Source: Rhodococcus sp. RD6.2 (GTDB taxonomy: Bacteria; Actinomycetota; Actinomycetes; Mycobacteriales; Mycobacteriaceae). Taken from it: a stretch of DNA of 64,000 bases. Both the position numbers and the translations under genes were made by a program. The stretch is from NCBI RefSeq assembly GCF_001040705.1, contig NZ_CVQP01000001.1, positions 240,324 through 304,323 of the forward strand, read 5' to 3'. Of this stretch, positions 41,844 to 50,705 are shown one piece after another; position 1 is the first letter of the stretch, and the number at the start of each line of letters is the position of its first letter. The notes under the pieces were generated by a model. It ran no database searches. It saw only the letters and a list, made by a program, of their open reading frames with translations, and had not been told where the DNA came from.

Positions 41844-43259
41844 ATGTCGGGGATGTCTGGACGCAGGGCGGTCGCCCTTGCGAGCGCGGTCGGGGTTGCC
41901 GCGGGATTCGTGGCGGTGGTGTCCACCGGCGTCGCGTCGGCCGCACCGGGAACCATCTCGTGGACCAACGGTGGCGACGCGCTCACCCGCACGGTGAGCA
42001 ACGTGACGCCCAACGAGGGCGAGATCCTCACCGCCACCACCACGATCACCGGTGCGGGCAGCACCGTCAGCTGGGTCGAGGACGTCCGACCCACCTGCCT
42101 GACCTACCTGCAGAACACCGCCAAGGTCAACGGCTTGCCCGTCCCGGTGTCCAGCATCGGCGCGGGCCTGGTCCGTGTGGCGGGTTCCTGGGACGCCACT
42201 GCCACCCAGACCTTCGAGTTCCAGTACTCCGTCGGAGCCAACTGCGTCCGTGAGGCCGCCCAGAACACCGGCGTTGCGTACGGCGGCACCACCGCTGGCG
42301 AGTTCCGCGGACAGGGCCCCGCCCTCAACGTCGCGAAGAACGTCACCACCACCGAGCTCAAGCCGGTCGGCGCGCTCAAGGGCGGCATCAAGTCGACGCT
42401 GACCGCGAACGTTCTCGGCGGTCGCGCCGGTGACCTGGTCAAGTTCTACCGCGGCGTGGACGAGGTCGGCACCGGAACGCTGAACGCCACCGGTGCGGCG
42501 ACCTTCGACTGGACCCCGTCGAACGTCGACGCAGGCACGTTCGACATCACCGCGAAGTTCCTCGGCACCGGGTATGCGCTGGAGTCCGTCTCTGCTGCCC
42601 AGACCGTGACCATCGAAGCGGGCAACCAGAGCACGCAGACGACGCTCATCGTTCCGGCGACCTCGCTGATCAACACGGACGTCGTTCTCGAAGCCCAGGT
42701 CGAGCCCTCTCCGGGCGCCGGAACCGTCACCTTCAAGAACGGTGCGACGGTCCTCGGCACCGCCGATGTCGACCCCGCCACGGGCAAGGCAAGCGTGGTG
42801 CAGAACTTCAACGTCGTCGGTGACAAGGTGCTCACCGCCGTGTTCAACGGCGCGCCCGGGTTCAACGCATCGACGTCCGCGGCTCAGACGATCAAGGTCA
42901 GCGAGCCGGGCGCGACCGACGTGGCGACCACGCTGACGCTGAACATCCCGACCTTGGCGCAGAAGGGTGTCTACGTGTTCCTGCGCGCGACGGTGGCGCC
43001 CGCGGCCACCACCGGAACGGTGCAGTTCTTCAGCGGCGCCGAGCCCCTCGGTAACCCCGTGAACGTCAAGAACGGTTTGGCGCAGCAGAGCTACGTCTTC
43101 AACGCCAGCGGAATCTTCGACGTCCGCGCCGTCTACAGCGGTGGACCCGGCTTCCTCGGTTCCGAGTCCACGACGACGGTCACCGTCACCGACGAGCCGG
43201 TGCCCAACCCCGGTGGCGGCGGCGGAAGCGTCGACATGGGCAGCCTGTTCGGCCAGTAG
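41844..43259 (+). CDS. Secreted Ig-like repeat protein, second paralog
   Basis: 471 residues from MSGMSGRRAVALASAVGVAA, with a Sec signal peptide ending VASA before APGTISW. The N-terminal domain again holds the Cys pair (CLTY and CVRE) with the same spacing style as the paralog at 37162. Three Ig-like repeats follow (about 170-258, 262-355 and 358-450), with GTVTFKNG and GTVQFFSG signatures. The Gly-rich linker ends in MGSLFGQ, matching the SLFG tail of the first paralog. AAGGAA precedes this ATG, which is preferred over an upstream in-frame start at 41793. Confidence 0.8.
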   Translation: MSGMSGRRAVALASAVGVAAGFVAVVSTGVASAAPGTISWTNGGDALTRTVSNVTPNEGEILTATTTITGAGSTVSWVEDVRPTCLTYLQNTAKVNGLPVPVSSIGAGLVRVAGSWDATATQTFEFQYSVGANCVREAAQNTGVAYGGTTAGEFRGQGPALNVAKNVTTTELKPVGALKGGIKSTLTANVLGGRAGDLVKFYRGVDEVGTGTLNATGAATFDWTPSNVDAGTFDITAKFLGTGYALESVSAAQTVTIEAGNQSTQTTLIVPATSLINTDVVLEAQVEPSPGAGTVTFKNGATVLGTADVDPATGKASVVQNFNVVGDKVLTAVFNGAPGFNASTSAAQTIKVSEPGATDVATTLTLNIPTLAQKGVYVFLRATVAPAATTGTVQFFSGAEPLGNPVNVKNGLAQQSYVFNASGIFDVRAVYSGGPGFLGSESTTTVTVTDEPVPNPGGGGGSVDMGSLFGQ

Positions 43260-43276
43260 TCGCGAACGCTCGCGTC

Positions 43277-43320
43277 ACGGCGCCCCGTCCCGGTTTCGGG
43301 ACGGGGCGCCGTTTTCGTTC
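43277..43320. terminator. Bidirectional intrinsic terminator
   Basis: A perfect 15-16 bp GC-rich stem (43277-43292 with 43297-43312), GTTT loop and TTTTCGTT tail. It separates the Ig-repeat gene from the convergent ABC transporter gene. Confidence 0.88.
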
Positions 43321-44011
43321 ACTCGGATACGTTGACGCGGGATCCGGAAGTCAGCCGTCCGCTGTGCATCTCGTGGACCTCGTCGACGAGATCCAATGTG
43401 CCGAGGTCGTGCGTGACCATCACGACGGCGACGTTCCGGTCGTGGGCCAGGTCGGCGAGCAGCGCCACGACCTGCCTGCTCCGGTCCTCGTCGAGCGCGG
43501 ACGTCGGTTCGTCGACCAGCAACACCGACGGTTCGTTCATCAGACCGCGGGCAATCGCGACCCGCTGCCGCTGCCCGCCGGACAGTTGGTGTGGACGCCG
43601 GTCGAGGTGCGTGCCGAGACCCAGTTCGGTCAGCAGACCGCGCGCCCGGTCCCGGTCGGCGCGGATGCGACGTCCGCGCAGATGGGTGATGGCGAGCAGT
43701 TGTTCCGTTGCGGTCAGTGACGGCAGCAGGTTCGACTGCTGGAATACGAATCCGAGCCGTTCGCGTCGTAGTGCCGTCCGCTCGGCGCGGGATGCCCCGG
43801 TGAGGTCGTCGCCGTCCAGTTCGACACGGCCCGAGTCCGGGACGGTCAGCAGGCCCGCGACGGCGAGCAGACTCGACTTGCCTGAGCCGGACGGTCCGGT
43901 CACGGCGCTCAGTCGACCGCGTTCGGCGGTGAAGTCGACATCGTCGAGTGCTCGGATCCGGTCGTCGCCGTCGGGATACGTCAACACGACGTCGCGAAGG
44001 GTGATTCCCAT
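43319..44011 (-). CDS. ABC transporter ATP-binding protein (MacB/LolD-like)
   Basis: 230 residues. Walker A is GPSGSGKSS, the Q-loop is FVFQQSNLLPSL, the signature is LSGGQRQRVAIARGL, Walker B is VLLVDEPTSALD, and the H-loop is VMVTHD. It pairs with the FtsX-type permease encoded 36 bp upstream. Such pairs export antibiotics or peptides, or act as mechanotransmitters. GGAGA precedes the ATG. Confidence 0.93.
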   Translation of the reverse strand: MGITLRDVVLTYPDGDDRIRALDDVDFTAERGRLSAVTGPSGSGKSSLLAVAGLLTVPDSGRVELDGDDLTGASRAERTALRRERLGFVFQQSNLLPSLTATEQLLAITHLRGRRIRADRDRARGLLTELGLGTHLDRRPHQLSGGQRQRVAIARGLMNEPSVLLVDEPTSALDEDRSRQVVALLADLAHDRNVAVVMVTHDLGTLDLVDEVHEMHSGRLTSGSRVNVSE

Positions 44012-44047
44012 GGTTGTTCTCCTGGTTCTCCGAGTGAGGCGCGGGTG

Positions 44048-45115
44048 TCAGCGCGCCGCGCTGAGCGCGGTGAGTGGATCGACGGTGACGATCCGGGTGA
44101 GGGCAGCAGCGGCGCCAACCATGCCGAGTGCGATAAGGGCGACGAAGGGGAGTGCGACGCCGGCCACCGTCAGGCTGAATGGAACGGACTGGGCAGCAAG
44201 GGATCCCAACCCGACGGCGGCGGCCGTACCGAGGGCGGTGCCCAGAGTGAGGACCGCGAGTGCCTGGCCGAGGGCGTCCCGGATCAGGTATCCGGTGGAC
44301 GCGCCGATCGCCTTGAGGACCGCGAGATCCTGCCCGCGTTGAATCGTCCACACGGTGAAGAACATGCCCACCACCAGAGAGCCGACCGCCACCAGCATGG
44401 CCTGGATCAGCAGCAGTGATCCGCGTTCGGAGCTGTAGCCGCCGATCGCGCCGAACGCGCCGGACTCATCGGTGATCGAGGTGCCGGAGGCGGTCGCTGC
44501 CGCGCCCGCGTCGAAGCCAGTCGACGTCTTCAGTGCCAGGACGGTGCCGTAGCTGCCCGCCGCGGTCGGAAGTGCCTGCCAGTCGCCGAGATCCAGCCAG
44601 ACCACGGGCTGATGACTGTGAGACGAGTCGTCGACGAGGGCGGTCACCGTGACGGTGTGACCCCCGATGTCGACCTGCTCGCCTGAGGTCACCCCGTTGT
44701 CCTCGGCGAAGGTGCGGTTCATCGCGACCTGGCCGGGCGACAACGGGACCGGTGCCGCGAAGGACGTACCGTCGACCCCGAATGCGCTGACAGCGGCTTC
44801 GTACCCGCCGACCGCTACCCGAGCCGGGGCGACCCCGACGACTGCGACTTCGTCGACACCGGGCTGCGCGGCGAGTTCGTCGTGCTGCGTTTCGGTGACG
44901 CGGGAGTCGGAGAACGACAGCGGCCGGTCCTGCCCGGAGTCCTCGAACGCGTAGTGGTCGGCGCCGATGCTCTGGACCGCGGAGATCGACTCGTGGCCGA
45001 GTCCGGCGGTCAGGCCTGACAGCAGGACCACCATCAACGAGACGAGAAATCCGGCGGCGACGGTCAGTGCGAAGCGGCCTTTGGCGAATCGGAGGTCACG
45101 CAGTGCGAGGAACAT
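44048..45115 (-). CDS. FtsX-like ABC transporter permease
   Basis: 355 residues with a MacB-like arrangement: one helix at about 15-38, a large extracytoplasmic domain (about 40-230), then three C-terminal helices (LLLIQAMLVAVGSLVVGMFF, AVLTLGTALGTAAAVGLGSL and ALPFVALIALGMVGAAAAL). It should form a dimer with the ATPase. It lies divergent from a two-component system, 126 bp away, which suggests that system controls it. Confidence 0.9.
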   Translation of the reverse strand: MFLALRDLRFAKGRFALTVAAGFLVSLMVVLLSGLTAGLGHESISAVQSIGADHYAFEDSGQDRPLSFSDSRVTETQHDELAAQPGVDEVAVVGVAPARVAVGGYEAAVSAFGVDGTSFAAPVPLSPGQVAMNRTFAEDNGVTSGEQVDIGGHTVTVTALVDDSSHSHQPVVWLDLGDWQALPTAAGSYGTVLALKTSTGFDAGAAATASGTSITDESGAFGAIGGYSSERGSLLLIQAMLVAVGSLVVGMFFTVWTIQRGQDLAVLKAIGASTGYLIRDALGQALAVLTLGTALGTAAAVGLGSLAAQSVPFSLTVAGVALPFVALIALGMVGAAAALTRIVTVDPLTALSAAR

Positions 45116-45241
45116 GACTCCAGCCTCTTCTCAGGCGAGGAGGTTGGCATCGCGCAACGGGTGGGTTCGGCGATCAATCGAAAGTTGGAACCCGCAGGTC
45201 GGAGGCGGATCAGGGTGCACCCGAGTGTTAGCGTGGACGAA

Positions 45242-46417
45242 ATGCAGCCCACGTCCGCTCCCATGCTGCGCGTCATGACGGTAGGCGCGCATGCACTGTT
45301 CGTCCTGCTGCTCGGCCTCGGCGTCGCCCGGGTGGTGGCGGACGGGTCGTCACCGGTCGTGACGACTGCGGTGGCTGTCGCGCTGCTCGGGTGGTACGGC
45401 TCGGGAATGTGGTTCGCCAGGAAGGCGGACCCTACCGGGGATTCGTCGTGGGGTCGGTTCTGGCTCGCGATCCTGGTGGCCGGTTGGCTGCTCCTGGTGG
45501 CGCTCGACCCGTCGTTCGTGTGGGTGGCGTTCCCCCTGTACTTCCTGTGTTTCCACCTGTTGTCCACCCGGGCCGCTCTGGCCGCGACGGTGGGGATCAC
45601 GGCGGCCGCGATCGGCGGCTCCCTGTGGCACGGCGCGTCGAATCCGGTGGCCTCGGTTCTCGGCCCGATCTTCGGTGCGGCGGCGTCGGCGGGGATGGCG
45701 CTGGTCTACCAGCAGTTGCTCGAGAACGCGCGGCAGCGCGGCAAGCTCTACGAGGAACTGTCGATCGCGCACAACGAACTGCTCAGTGCCCAGGACGAAC
45801 TCGCGGCGCTTCAGCGTGAGGCCGGTGCGGCCGAGGAGCGGGCGCGGCTGGCCAGGGACATCCACGACACCCTGGCGCAGGGGTTCTCGTCGATCGTGCT
45901 GCTCGCTCGCGCCGGACAGCGCGGTGACCCGGTTGCGGTGCTCGGCCAGATCGAGGAGACGGCAAGTGGCGGCCTCGACGAGGCCAGAAGAGTCGTCGGG
46001 GCGTTGACGCCCGCCGTCATGGACGGCGCGTCGCTGGTGTCCGCACTCGACCGGGTGACCGCGCAGTTGCGCGACCACACCGGCATCGATGCCACCGTCG
46101 TCGTCGACGGAGCACCTGTCCCGGTGCCGATGGAGTACGACGTCGCGCTGCTACGGGTGGCGCAGGGCGCGCTGGCGAACGTCCGACTGCACTCCGCGGC
46201 AGAACGCGTCCGGGTCACGTTGAGCTACGCCGAGGACGAGGTGCGTCTCGACGTCGTCGACGACGGAGTCGGCTTCGACCCCGACGCGCCGCGAGGGCGG
46301 TCGTTCGGGATCCGGTCGATGCGCGAGCGCCTCGACTCGCTGGGCGGGTCGCTGGTGGTCGAATCGGCGCCGGGCGACGGGACCGCTCTGGCCGCGACCC
46401 TGCCGGTGCCGTCGTGA
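45242..46417 (+). CDS. Sensor histidine kinase, HisKA_3 (NarL-pairing) type
   Basis: 391 residues from MQPTSAPMLRVMTVGAHALF. Five to six membrane helices (about 12-155) without a large external domain suggest intramembrane sensing. A coiled linker leads to phospho-acceptor H208 (ARDIHDTLAQGFSSIVLL). The HATPase has DVVDDGVGFDPDAP and FGIRSMRERLDSLGGSL. It is typical of LiaS/DesK-like kinases that respond to envelope stress. It overlaps its response regulator gene by 4 nt. Confidence 0.93.
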   Translation: MQPTSAPMLRVMTVGAHALFVLLLGLGVARVVADGSSPVVTTAVAVALLGWYGSGMWFARKADPTGDSSWGRFWLAILVAGWLLLVALDPSFVWVAFPLYFLCFHLLSTRAALAATVGITAAAIGGSLWHGASNPVASVLGPIFGAAASAGMALVYQQLLENARQRGKLYEELSIAHNELLSAQDELAALQREAGAAEERARLARDIHDTLAQGFSSIVLLARAGQRGDPVAVLGQIEETASGGLDEARRVVGALTPAVMDGASLVSALDRVTAQLRDHTGIDATVVVDGAPVPVPMEYDVALLRVAQGALANVRLHSAAERVRVTLSYAEDEVRLDVVDDGVGFDPDAPRGRSFGIRSMRERLDSLGGSLVVESAPGDGTALAATLPVPS

Positions 46418-47058
46418 CGGCACCGGGCGCAGGCGGGGCTCTGCGGATCGTCCTGGTGGACGACCATCCCGTCGTGCGTGCCGGGATGCGGGCCCTGCTG
46501 TCGTCGGTCGACGGTCTGGAGGTCGTCGGTGAGGCGTCGTCGGGGGAGGAGGCGCTGGACGTGATCCGCACCCAGCACCCCGACGTCGTCCTGATGGACC
46601 TGCGCCTGGGGTCGGGAATGGACGGCGCGGAGGCGACGGGCGCGATCATCGCGGGGGAGCGGCCACCGAAAGTCGTCGTCCTCACCACCTATGACACCGA
46701 CGCCGACATTCTCCGTGCCGTCGAGGCGGGGGCGTCGGGGTACCTGCTCAAGGACAGTGATCCGGAAAAGCTGATCGACGCGATCCGGGCCGCGGCGCGG
46801 GGCGAGACCGTGCTCGATCCCGGTGTGGCGCAGCGGCTCTATCGCCGCATCCGGGCACCGCACGAGGACCTCAGCGCCCGCGAGATCGAGATCGTCACAC
46901 TCGTCGCCCGTGGAATGTCGAACCGGGCGATCGCACGGGAACTGTTCGTCACCGAGGCGACCGTGAAATCGCACCTGGTGCACGTGTTCTCGAAACTGTC
47001 CGTCGACAGCCGCACCGCCGCGGTCGCGGTGGCACGCGACCGGGGGCTGATCCGCTGA
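46414..47058 (+). CDS. LuxR/NarL-type response regulator
   Basis: 214 residues. The receiver domain has DD at 16-17, phospho-acceptor D62 (VLMDLRLG) and T/K residues (VLTTYD and LLKDSD). The C-terminal LuxR HTH is LSAREIEIVTLVARGMSNRA with FVTEATVKSHLVHVFSKLSV. It is the cognate partner of the upstream kinase (GTGA overlap) and probably regulates the divergent ABC transporter. Confidence 0.95.
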   Translation: MTAPGAGGALRIVLVDDHPVVRAGMRALLSSVDGLEVVGEASSGEEALDVIRTQHPDVVLMDLRLGSGMDGAEATGAIIAGERPPKVVVLTTYDTDADILRAVEAGASGYLLKDSDPEKLIDAIRAAARGETVLDPGVAQRLYRRIRAPHEDLSAREIEIVTLVARGMSNRAIARELFVTEATVKSHLVHVFSKLSVDSRTAAVAVARDRGLIR

Positions 47059-47123
47059 CGAACCCGCGCGCCACGTGTCGCCGATGAGTCGCCGACGCCG
47101 GCGGTGCGCACTACCGTCTACTC

Positions 47124-48332
47124 ATGACGAGCGAGAACCCGGCCCCCAGGGTCGATTCCGAAGTGGGGCGTCTGCGGACGGTGCTGCTGCACCGGCCCGG
47201 AGACGAGCTCAAGCGTCTGACGCCGCGCAACAACGACCAACTGCTCTTCGACGGACTGCCCTGGGTCGATCGAGCGCAGGACGAGCACGACGCGTTCGCG
47301 GACCTGCTGCGGTCACGTGGTGTGGAGGTGCTCCTGCTGTCTGACGTGTTGACGGAGGCGCTGACGGTCAGTGGAGCGGCCCGCATCCAGGGCATCGCGG
47401 CGGCCGTCGACCCACGTCGACTCGGGCACCCGTTGGCGCAGGAGCTCGCGGCGCACCTGCGCACCGTCGACCCGGCGGCGCTGTCCACGGTGTTGACCGC
47501 AGGAATGACGTTCGACGAACTGCCGATCGGACCCAGTGGGTCGTCATTGGTGCGGCGGATGCACCACGGCGGCGACTTCGTCATCGAGCCGCTCCCGAAT
47601 CTCCTGTTCACCCGGGACTCGTCGTTCTGGATCGCCGACCGGGTCGCGATCACCGCGCTTGCCCTGCCGGCCAGGGTCCGGGAGGCGTCGTTGACGGATC
47701 TGATCTACGCGCACCATCCACGATTCCTCGGTGTGCGACGCGCGTACGAGTCGCACACTGCGCCGGTCGAAGGGGGTGATGTGCTGCTGCTCGCGCCGGG
47801 CGTGATCGCGGTCGGGGTGGGGGAGCGGACCACGCCGGCAGGGGCGGAAGCGTTGGCGCGGAGCGTGTTCGAGGACGGACTCGCGCATACGGTGCTCGTC
47901 GTCCCCATCGAGCAACGTCGGGCCTCGATGCACCTGGACACCGTGTGCACCATGGTCGACGTCGACGCTATTGTCATGTATCCGGCTGTGGCGGACACGC
48001 TTTCGTCCTTCACGCTGCGGTTCGAGGGCGATGGGGTCACGATCCGCGGCGCCGAACCCTTTCTCGATGCGGCGGCAGCGGCGATGGGTATCGACAAGCT
48101 TCGGGTCATCGACACCGGGCTCGACCACGTCACCGCCGAGCGCGAGCAGTGGGACGACGGCAACAACACTCTCGCGCTCGCGCCCGGTGTCGTCGTCGCC
48201 TACGAACGCAACGTCGAAACCAATGCCCGGCTGGAGGCCTCGGGCATCGAGGTCCTGCGCATTGCGGGCTCCGAACTCGGTTCCGGTCGAGGTGGCCCGC
48301 GCTGCATGTCCTGCCCGATCTGGCGGGAGTAG
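47124..48332 (+). CDS. arcA: Arginine deiminase
   Basis: 402 residues. It has the ADI motifs [44 protein letters not shown] and the C-terminal catalytic Cys in GGPRCMSCP (C394). It hydrolyses arginine to citrulline and ammonia. There is no arcB or arcC beside it, so it is not a full ATP-yielding ADI operon. An isolated arcA at this place is also found in M. tuberculosis (Rv1001). Confidence 0.95.
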   Translation: MTSENPAPRVDSEVGRLRTVLLHRPGDELKRLTPRNNDQLLFDGLPWVDRAQDEHDAFADLLRSRGVEVLLLSDVLTEALTVSGAARIQGIAAAVDPRRLGHPLAQELAAHLRTVDPAALSTVLTAGMTFDELPIGPSGSSLVRRMHHGGDFVIEPLPNLLFTRDSSFWIADRVAITALALPARVREASLTDLIYAHHPRFLGVRRAYESHTAPVEGGDVLLLAPGVIAVGVGERTTPAGAEALARSVFEDGLAHTVLVVPIEQRRASMHLDTVCTMVDVDAIVMYPAVADTLSSFTLRFEGDGVTIRGAEPFLDAAAAAMGIDKLRVIDTGLDHVTAEREQWDDGNNTLALAPGVVVAYERNVETNARLEASGIEVLRIAGSELGSGRGGPRCMSCPIWRE

Positions 48333-48398
48333 GCGGCGCACCGCTCGTGCGCCTCTTGGTAGGTGGAGCTATCGACAAGGCGCACACGCGAGAGGCGT

Positions 48399-48761
48399 CT
48401 AGAGGATCGAGGTGACCTTCTCGACGGGGCGGGCGAGGACGGTGCCGCGGTCGGTGACGACCAGCGGGCGCTCGATGAGGATCGGATTCTCGACCATCGC
48501 GTCGATCAGTTCGTCCTCGCTCGCGTCTGCGAGGCCGAGCTCCTTGTACACGGCTTCCTTGGTGCGGATCGCCTGGCTCGGTTCGAGCCCCGCGTCGTCG
48601 AGGAGCTTGCGCAGTCCGTCCCGCGACGGCGGGGTGTCGAGGTACTTGACGATCGTCGGGACGATGCCCGCCTCCTCGATCAACGCGAGCACCTTGCGGG
48701 ACGTCGAGCAGCGCTGGTTGTGGTAGATCGTCGCCCTGGTCGCGGGGGAAGTGGTTGCCAT
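48399..48761 (-). CDS. ArsC family arsenate reductase (glutaredoxin type)
   Basis: About 120 residues from MATTSPATRATIYHNQRCST. C18 in NQRCSTSR is the catalytic Cys, and IERPLVV with R is the family arsenate/glutathione-handling segment. Members reduce arsenate with glutaredoxin, but many such proteins are Spx/YffB-like with other roles. There are no other ars genes nearby. A start 9 nt upstream (48770) is possible; neither has a clear ribosome-binding site. Confidence 0.85.
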   Translation of the reverse strand: MATTSPATRATIYHNQRCSTSRKVLALIEEAGIVPTIVKYLDTPPSRDGLRKLLDDAGLEPSQAIRTKEAVYKELGLADASEDELIDAMVENPILIERPLVVTDRGTVLARPVEKVTSIL

Positions 48762-48828
48762 GACGGACATTCTGCCCCGGCCGCCGGATTCCGGGACAAC
48801 GGCGACGCCGGTGCGGTTTCATGTCGTG

Positions 48829-49269
48829 ATGGACCTTCGGACGATCGCCGACCGCATCGAGATCACGGACCTGCTGACGCGCTACGCGCATGCCGTCGAC
48901 ACCAAGGACTGGGTGTTGTACCGAACGGTGTTCACTCCCGACGCGGCGATCGACTACTCGACGACGGGCGGGCCCGCCGGGTCTCTCGAGGAGGTCGTCA
49001 CCCAACTCACCCCGATGCTCGACCTCTTCGCCCGCACGCAGCACTTCGTCTCCAACATCTCGGTCGACCTGGCCGGGGACGAGGCGAGCGTCCGGGCGAT
49101 GTTCTTCAACCCGATGATTCTCGCCGAGGCGCAGGACGGTGCTCCGGCGAAGCAGTTCTTCTGCGGGGGCTGGTACAACCACGAATTGGTTCGAACCGAG
49201 GACGGCTGGCGTAGTCGCAAGCTGTACGAGGAGTCGGCGTGGTTCGACGGGTTGGACCGATTGTCCTGA
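48829..49269 (+). CDS. SnoaL-like / NTF2 fold protein
   Basis: 146 residues from MDLRTIADRIEITDLLTRYA. The pattern IEITDLLTRYAHAVDTKDW...F is typical of the SnoaL-like polyketide cyclase/NTF2 superfamily, with RFFCGGWYNHELVRTEDGWR-like closing strands. It may be a hydratase, isomerase or small-molecule binder; no substrate is evident. The frame is open upstream past 48751, but this start fits the family. Confidence 0.82.
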   Translation: MDLRTIADRIEITDLLTRYAHAVDTKDWVLYRTVFTPDAAIDYSTTGGPAGSLEEVVTQLTPMLDLFARTQHFVSNISVDLAGDEASVRAMFFNPMILAEAQDGAPAKQFFCGGWYNHELVRTEDGWRSRKLYEESAWFDGLDRLS

Positions 49270-49319
49270 CTAGTGCGGGTCGGCGTGCCGTCGGCGCTCC
49301 GCAGGGCTAGCCTCGCGAC

Positions 49320-49679
49320 ATGCGCATCGACATCGATCCGGAGTCGTCGACGGCACCGTTCGAGCAGGTGAAGCTGCAGGTCCTCGACCAAGTGCGGGAC
49401 GGTCGGTTGATCGCGGGCACGAAGCTGCCGACCGTGCGGGCGCTCGCCGAACAGTTGGGGTTGGCGGCGAACACGGTCGCGAAGTCGTACCGGGAACTCG
49501 AGGCGCTCGGGGCGATCGAGACCCGCGGCCGGCTCGGATCCTTCGTTGCATCGATGGGTGACGCGTCGGCCGGTGTCGCGGCGCGTGCGGCCACGGACTA
49601 CGTCGCGACCGTGCGCGGCCTCGGTCTGTCCGACGATGTGGCCCGGTCGCTGGTCGAGGCGGCGATCCGGGGGGCGTAG
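49320..49679 (+). CDS. GntR family regulator, YtrA-like
   Basis: 119 residues. A winged HTH (VLDQVRDGRLIAGTKLPTVR and LAEQLGLAANTVAKSYRELE) is followed by a short C-terminal helix pair, the size of the YtrA subfamily. These usually repress ABC transporter or small membrane protein operons. The downstream DUF2784 gene is a possible target. Confidence 0.9.
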   Translation: MRIDIDPESSTAPFEQVKLQVLDQVRDGRLIAGTKLPTVRALAEQLGLAANTVAKSYRELEALGAIETRGRLGSFVASMGDASAGVAARAATDYVATVRGLGLSDDVARSLVEAAIRGA

Positions 49680-49741
49680 GGGCTACGCTCGAACTCGGGG
49701 TGGGAACGTCGCGGAGCAGTGTGCGCGTGACGGAGGTGGTG

Positions 49742-50119
49742 ATGCTCTACCGCGTCGTCGAGGTGCTCGCGGTCGCGTTGCACTTCGCGTTCATCGGATA
49801 CCTGGTGTTCGGTGGCTTCCTGGCGTGGCGCTGGCCCCGCACACTCCCGCTGCACGTGATCGCCGTCGTGTGGGGTGTCGGCTCGGTGCTGGTGGGATAC
49901 GAGTGCCCGCTGACGTGGCTCGAGAACTGGGCGAGGCTGTCGGGAGGCCGGTCGGCGTTGCCTTCCGCGGGTTTCATCGCCCATTACCTGACAGGTGTCG
50001 TCTATCCGGTCGAGGCCGTGAATCTGGTTCGACTGCTGGTGATCGCTGTCGTCGTCGGGTCGTGGGTGGGGTACGCCAGGCGGTCGCATCACACCCGCTT
50101 GGTTGACGCTTCAACTTAA
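49742..50119 (+). CDS. DUF2784 membrane protein
   Basis: 125 residues from MLYRVVEVLAVALHFAFIGY, with four membrane helices and the DUF2784 feature YECPLTWLENWAR (a conserved Cys between helices 2 and 3). Function is unknown. ACGGAGG sits 5-6 nt before this ATG, so it is preferred over upstream in-frame starts. Confidence 0.85.
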   Translation: MLYRVVEVLAVALHFAFIGYLVFGGFLAWRWPRTLPLHVIAVVWGVGSVLVGYECPLTWLENWARLSGGRSALPSAGFIAHYLTGVVYPVEAVNLVRLLVIAVVVGSWVGYARRSHHTRLVDAST

Positions 50120-50193
50120 ATCGTGCGACAGTGGGCGTGTTCCGCAATCGGAACGCCGACCCGCGCCCCGAATCGCAAAGGACGACAACACTC

Positions 50194-50622
50194 ATGAAAT
50201 CCAGCGCTTTCCGCGACCTGGCCCTCCTGATCGCCCGCATCGGCATCGGCATCATCTTCGTCGCCCACGGCTGGCAGAAGTTCTTCACCAACGGCATCGA
50301 CGCGACGCAGAAGGCGTTCGACGGGATGGGCGCCCCACTGCCCGACCTGTCGGCGATCGCCGCCGCGACCATCGAACTCGTCGGCGGATTCGCCCTCATT
50401 GCCGGCGTCGCGACGCCGATTTTCGGCATCCTGCTGTTCCTCGACATGCTCGGCGCGTTCTTCATCGTCCACGTCGACAAGGGGATCTTCGTGTCCGAGG
50501 GCGGCTACGAACTGGTTCTCGCGCTCGGTGTCTCGTCGCTGTTGATCGCTGCGACCGGTGCCGGACGGCTCAGCGTCGACGCCCTGTTCCGCGGCAGGTC
50601 GAGCACGCCAAGCGTCGCCTAG
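50194..50622 (+). CDS. DoxX family membrane protein
   Basis: 142 residues with four helices. It has the DoxX signature FRDLALLIARIGIGIIFVAHGWQKF and later GAFFIVHVDKGIF. DoxX-like proteins form membrane oxidoreductase complexes in mycobacteria; a partner is not present here. CGCAAAGGACGAC upstream gives a plausible ribosome-binding site. Confidence 0.88.
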   Translation: MKSSAFRDLALLIARIGIGIIFVAHGWQKFFTNGIDATQKAFDGMGAPLPDLSAIAAATIELVGGFALIAGVATPIFGILLFLDMLGAFFIVHVDKGIFVSEGGYELVLALGVSSLLIAATGAGRLSVDALFRGRSSTPSVA

Positions 50623-50705
50623 CGACGCGAACCGGCCGACGCGACGCCACGCCCGGCGTCGCGTCGGCTTGCATTTGTGCCCCAGGCCACGCAACGTAGA
50701 CATTC

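Noticed and set aside
48399-48761. Arsenic resistance operon
   Set aside because: Only an ArsC-type protein is present; no arsR, arsB or acr3 gene lies nearby, and the ArsC fold has other roles.
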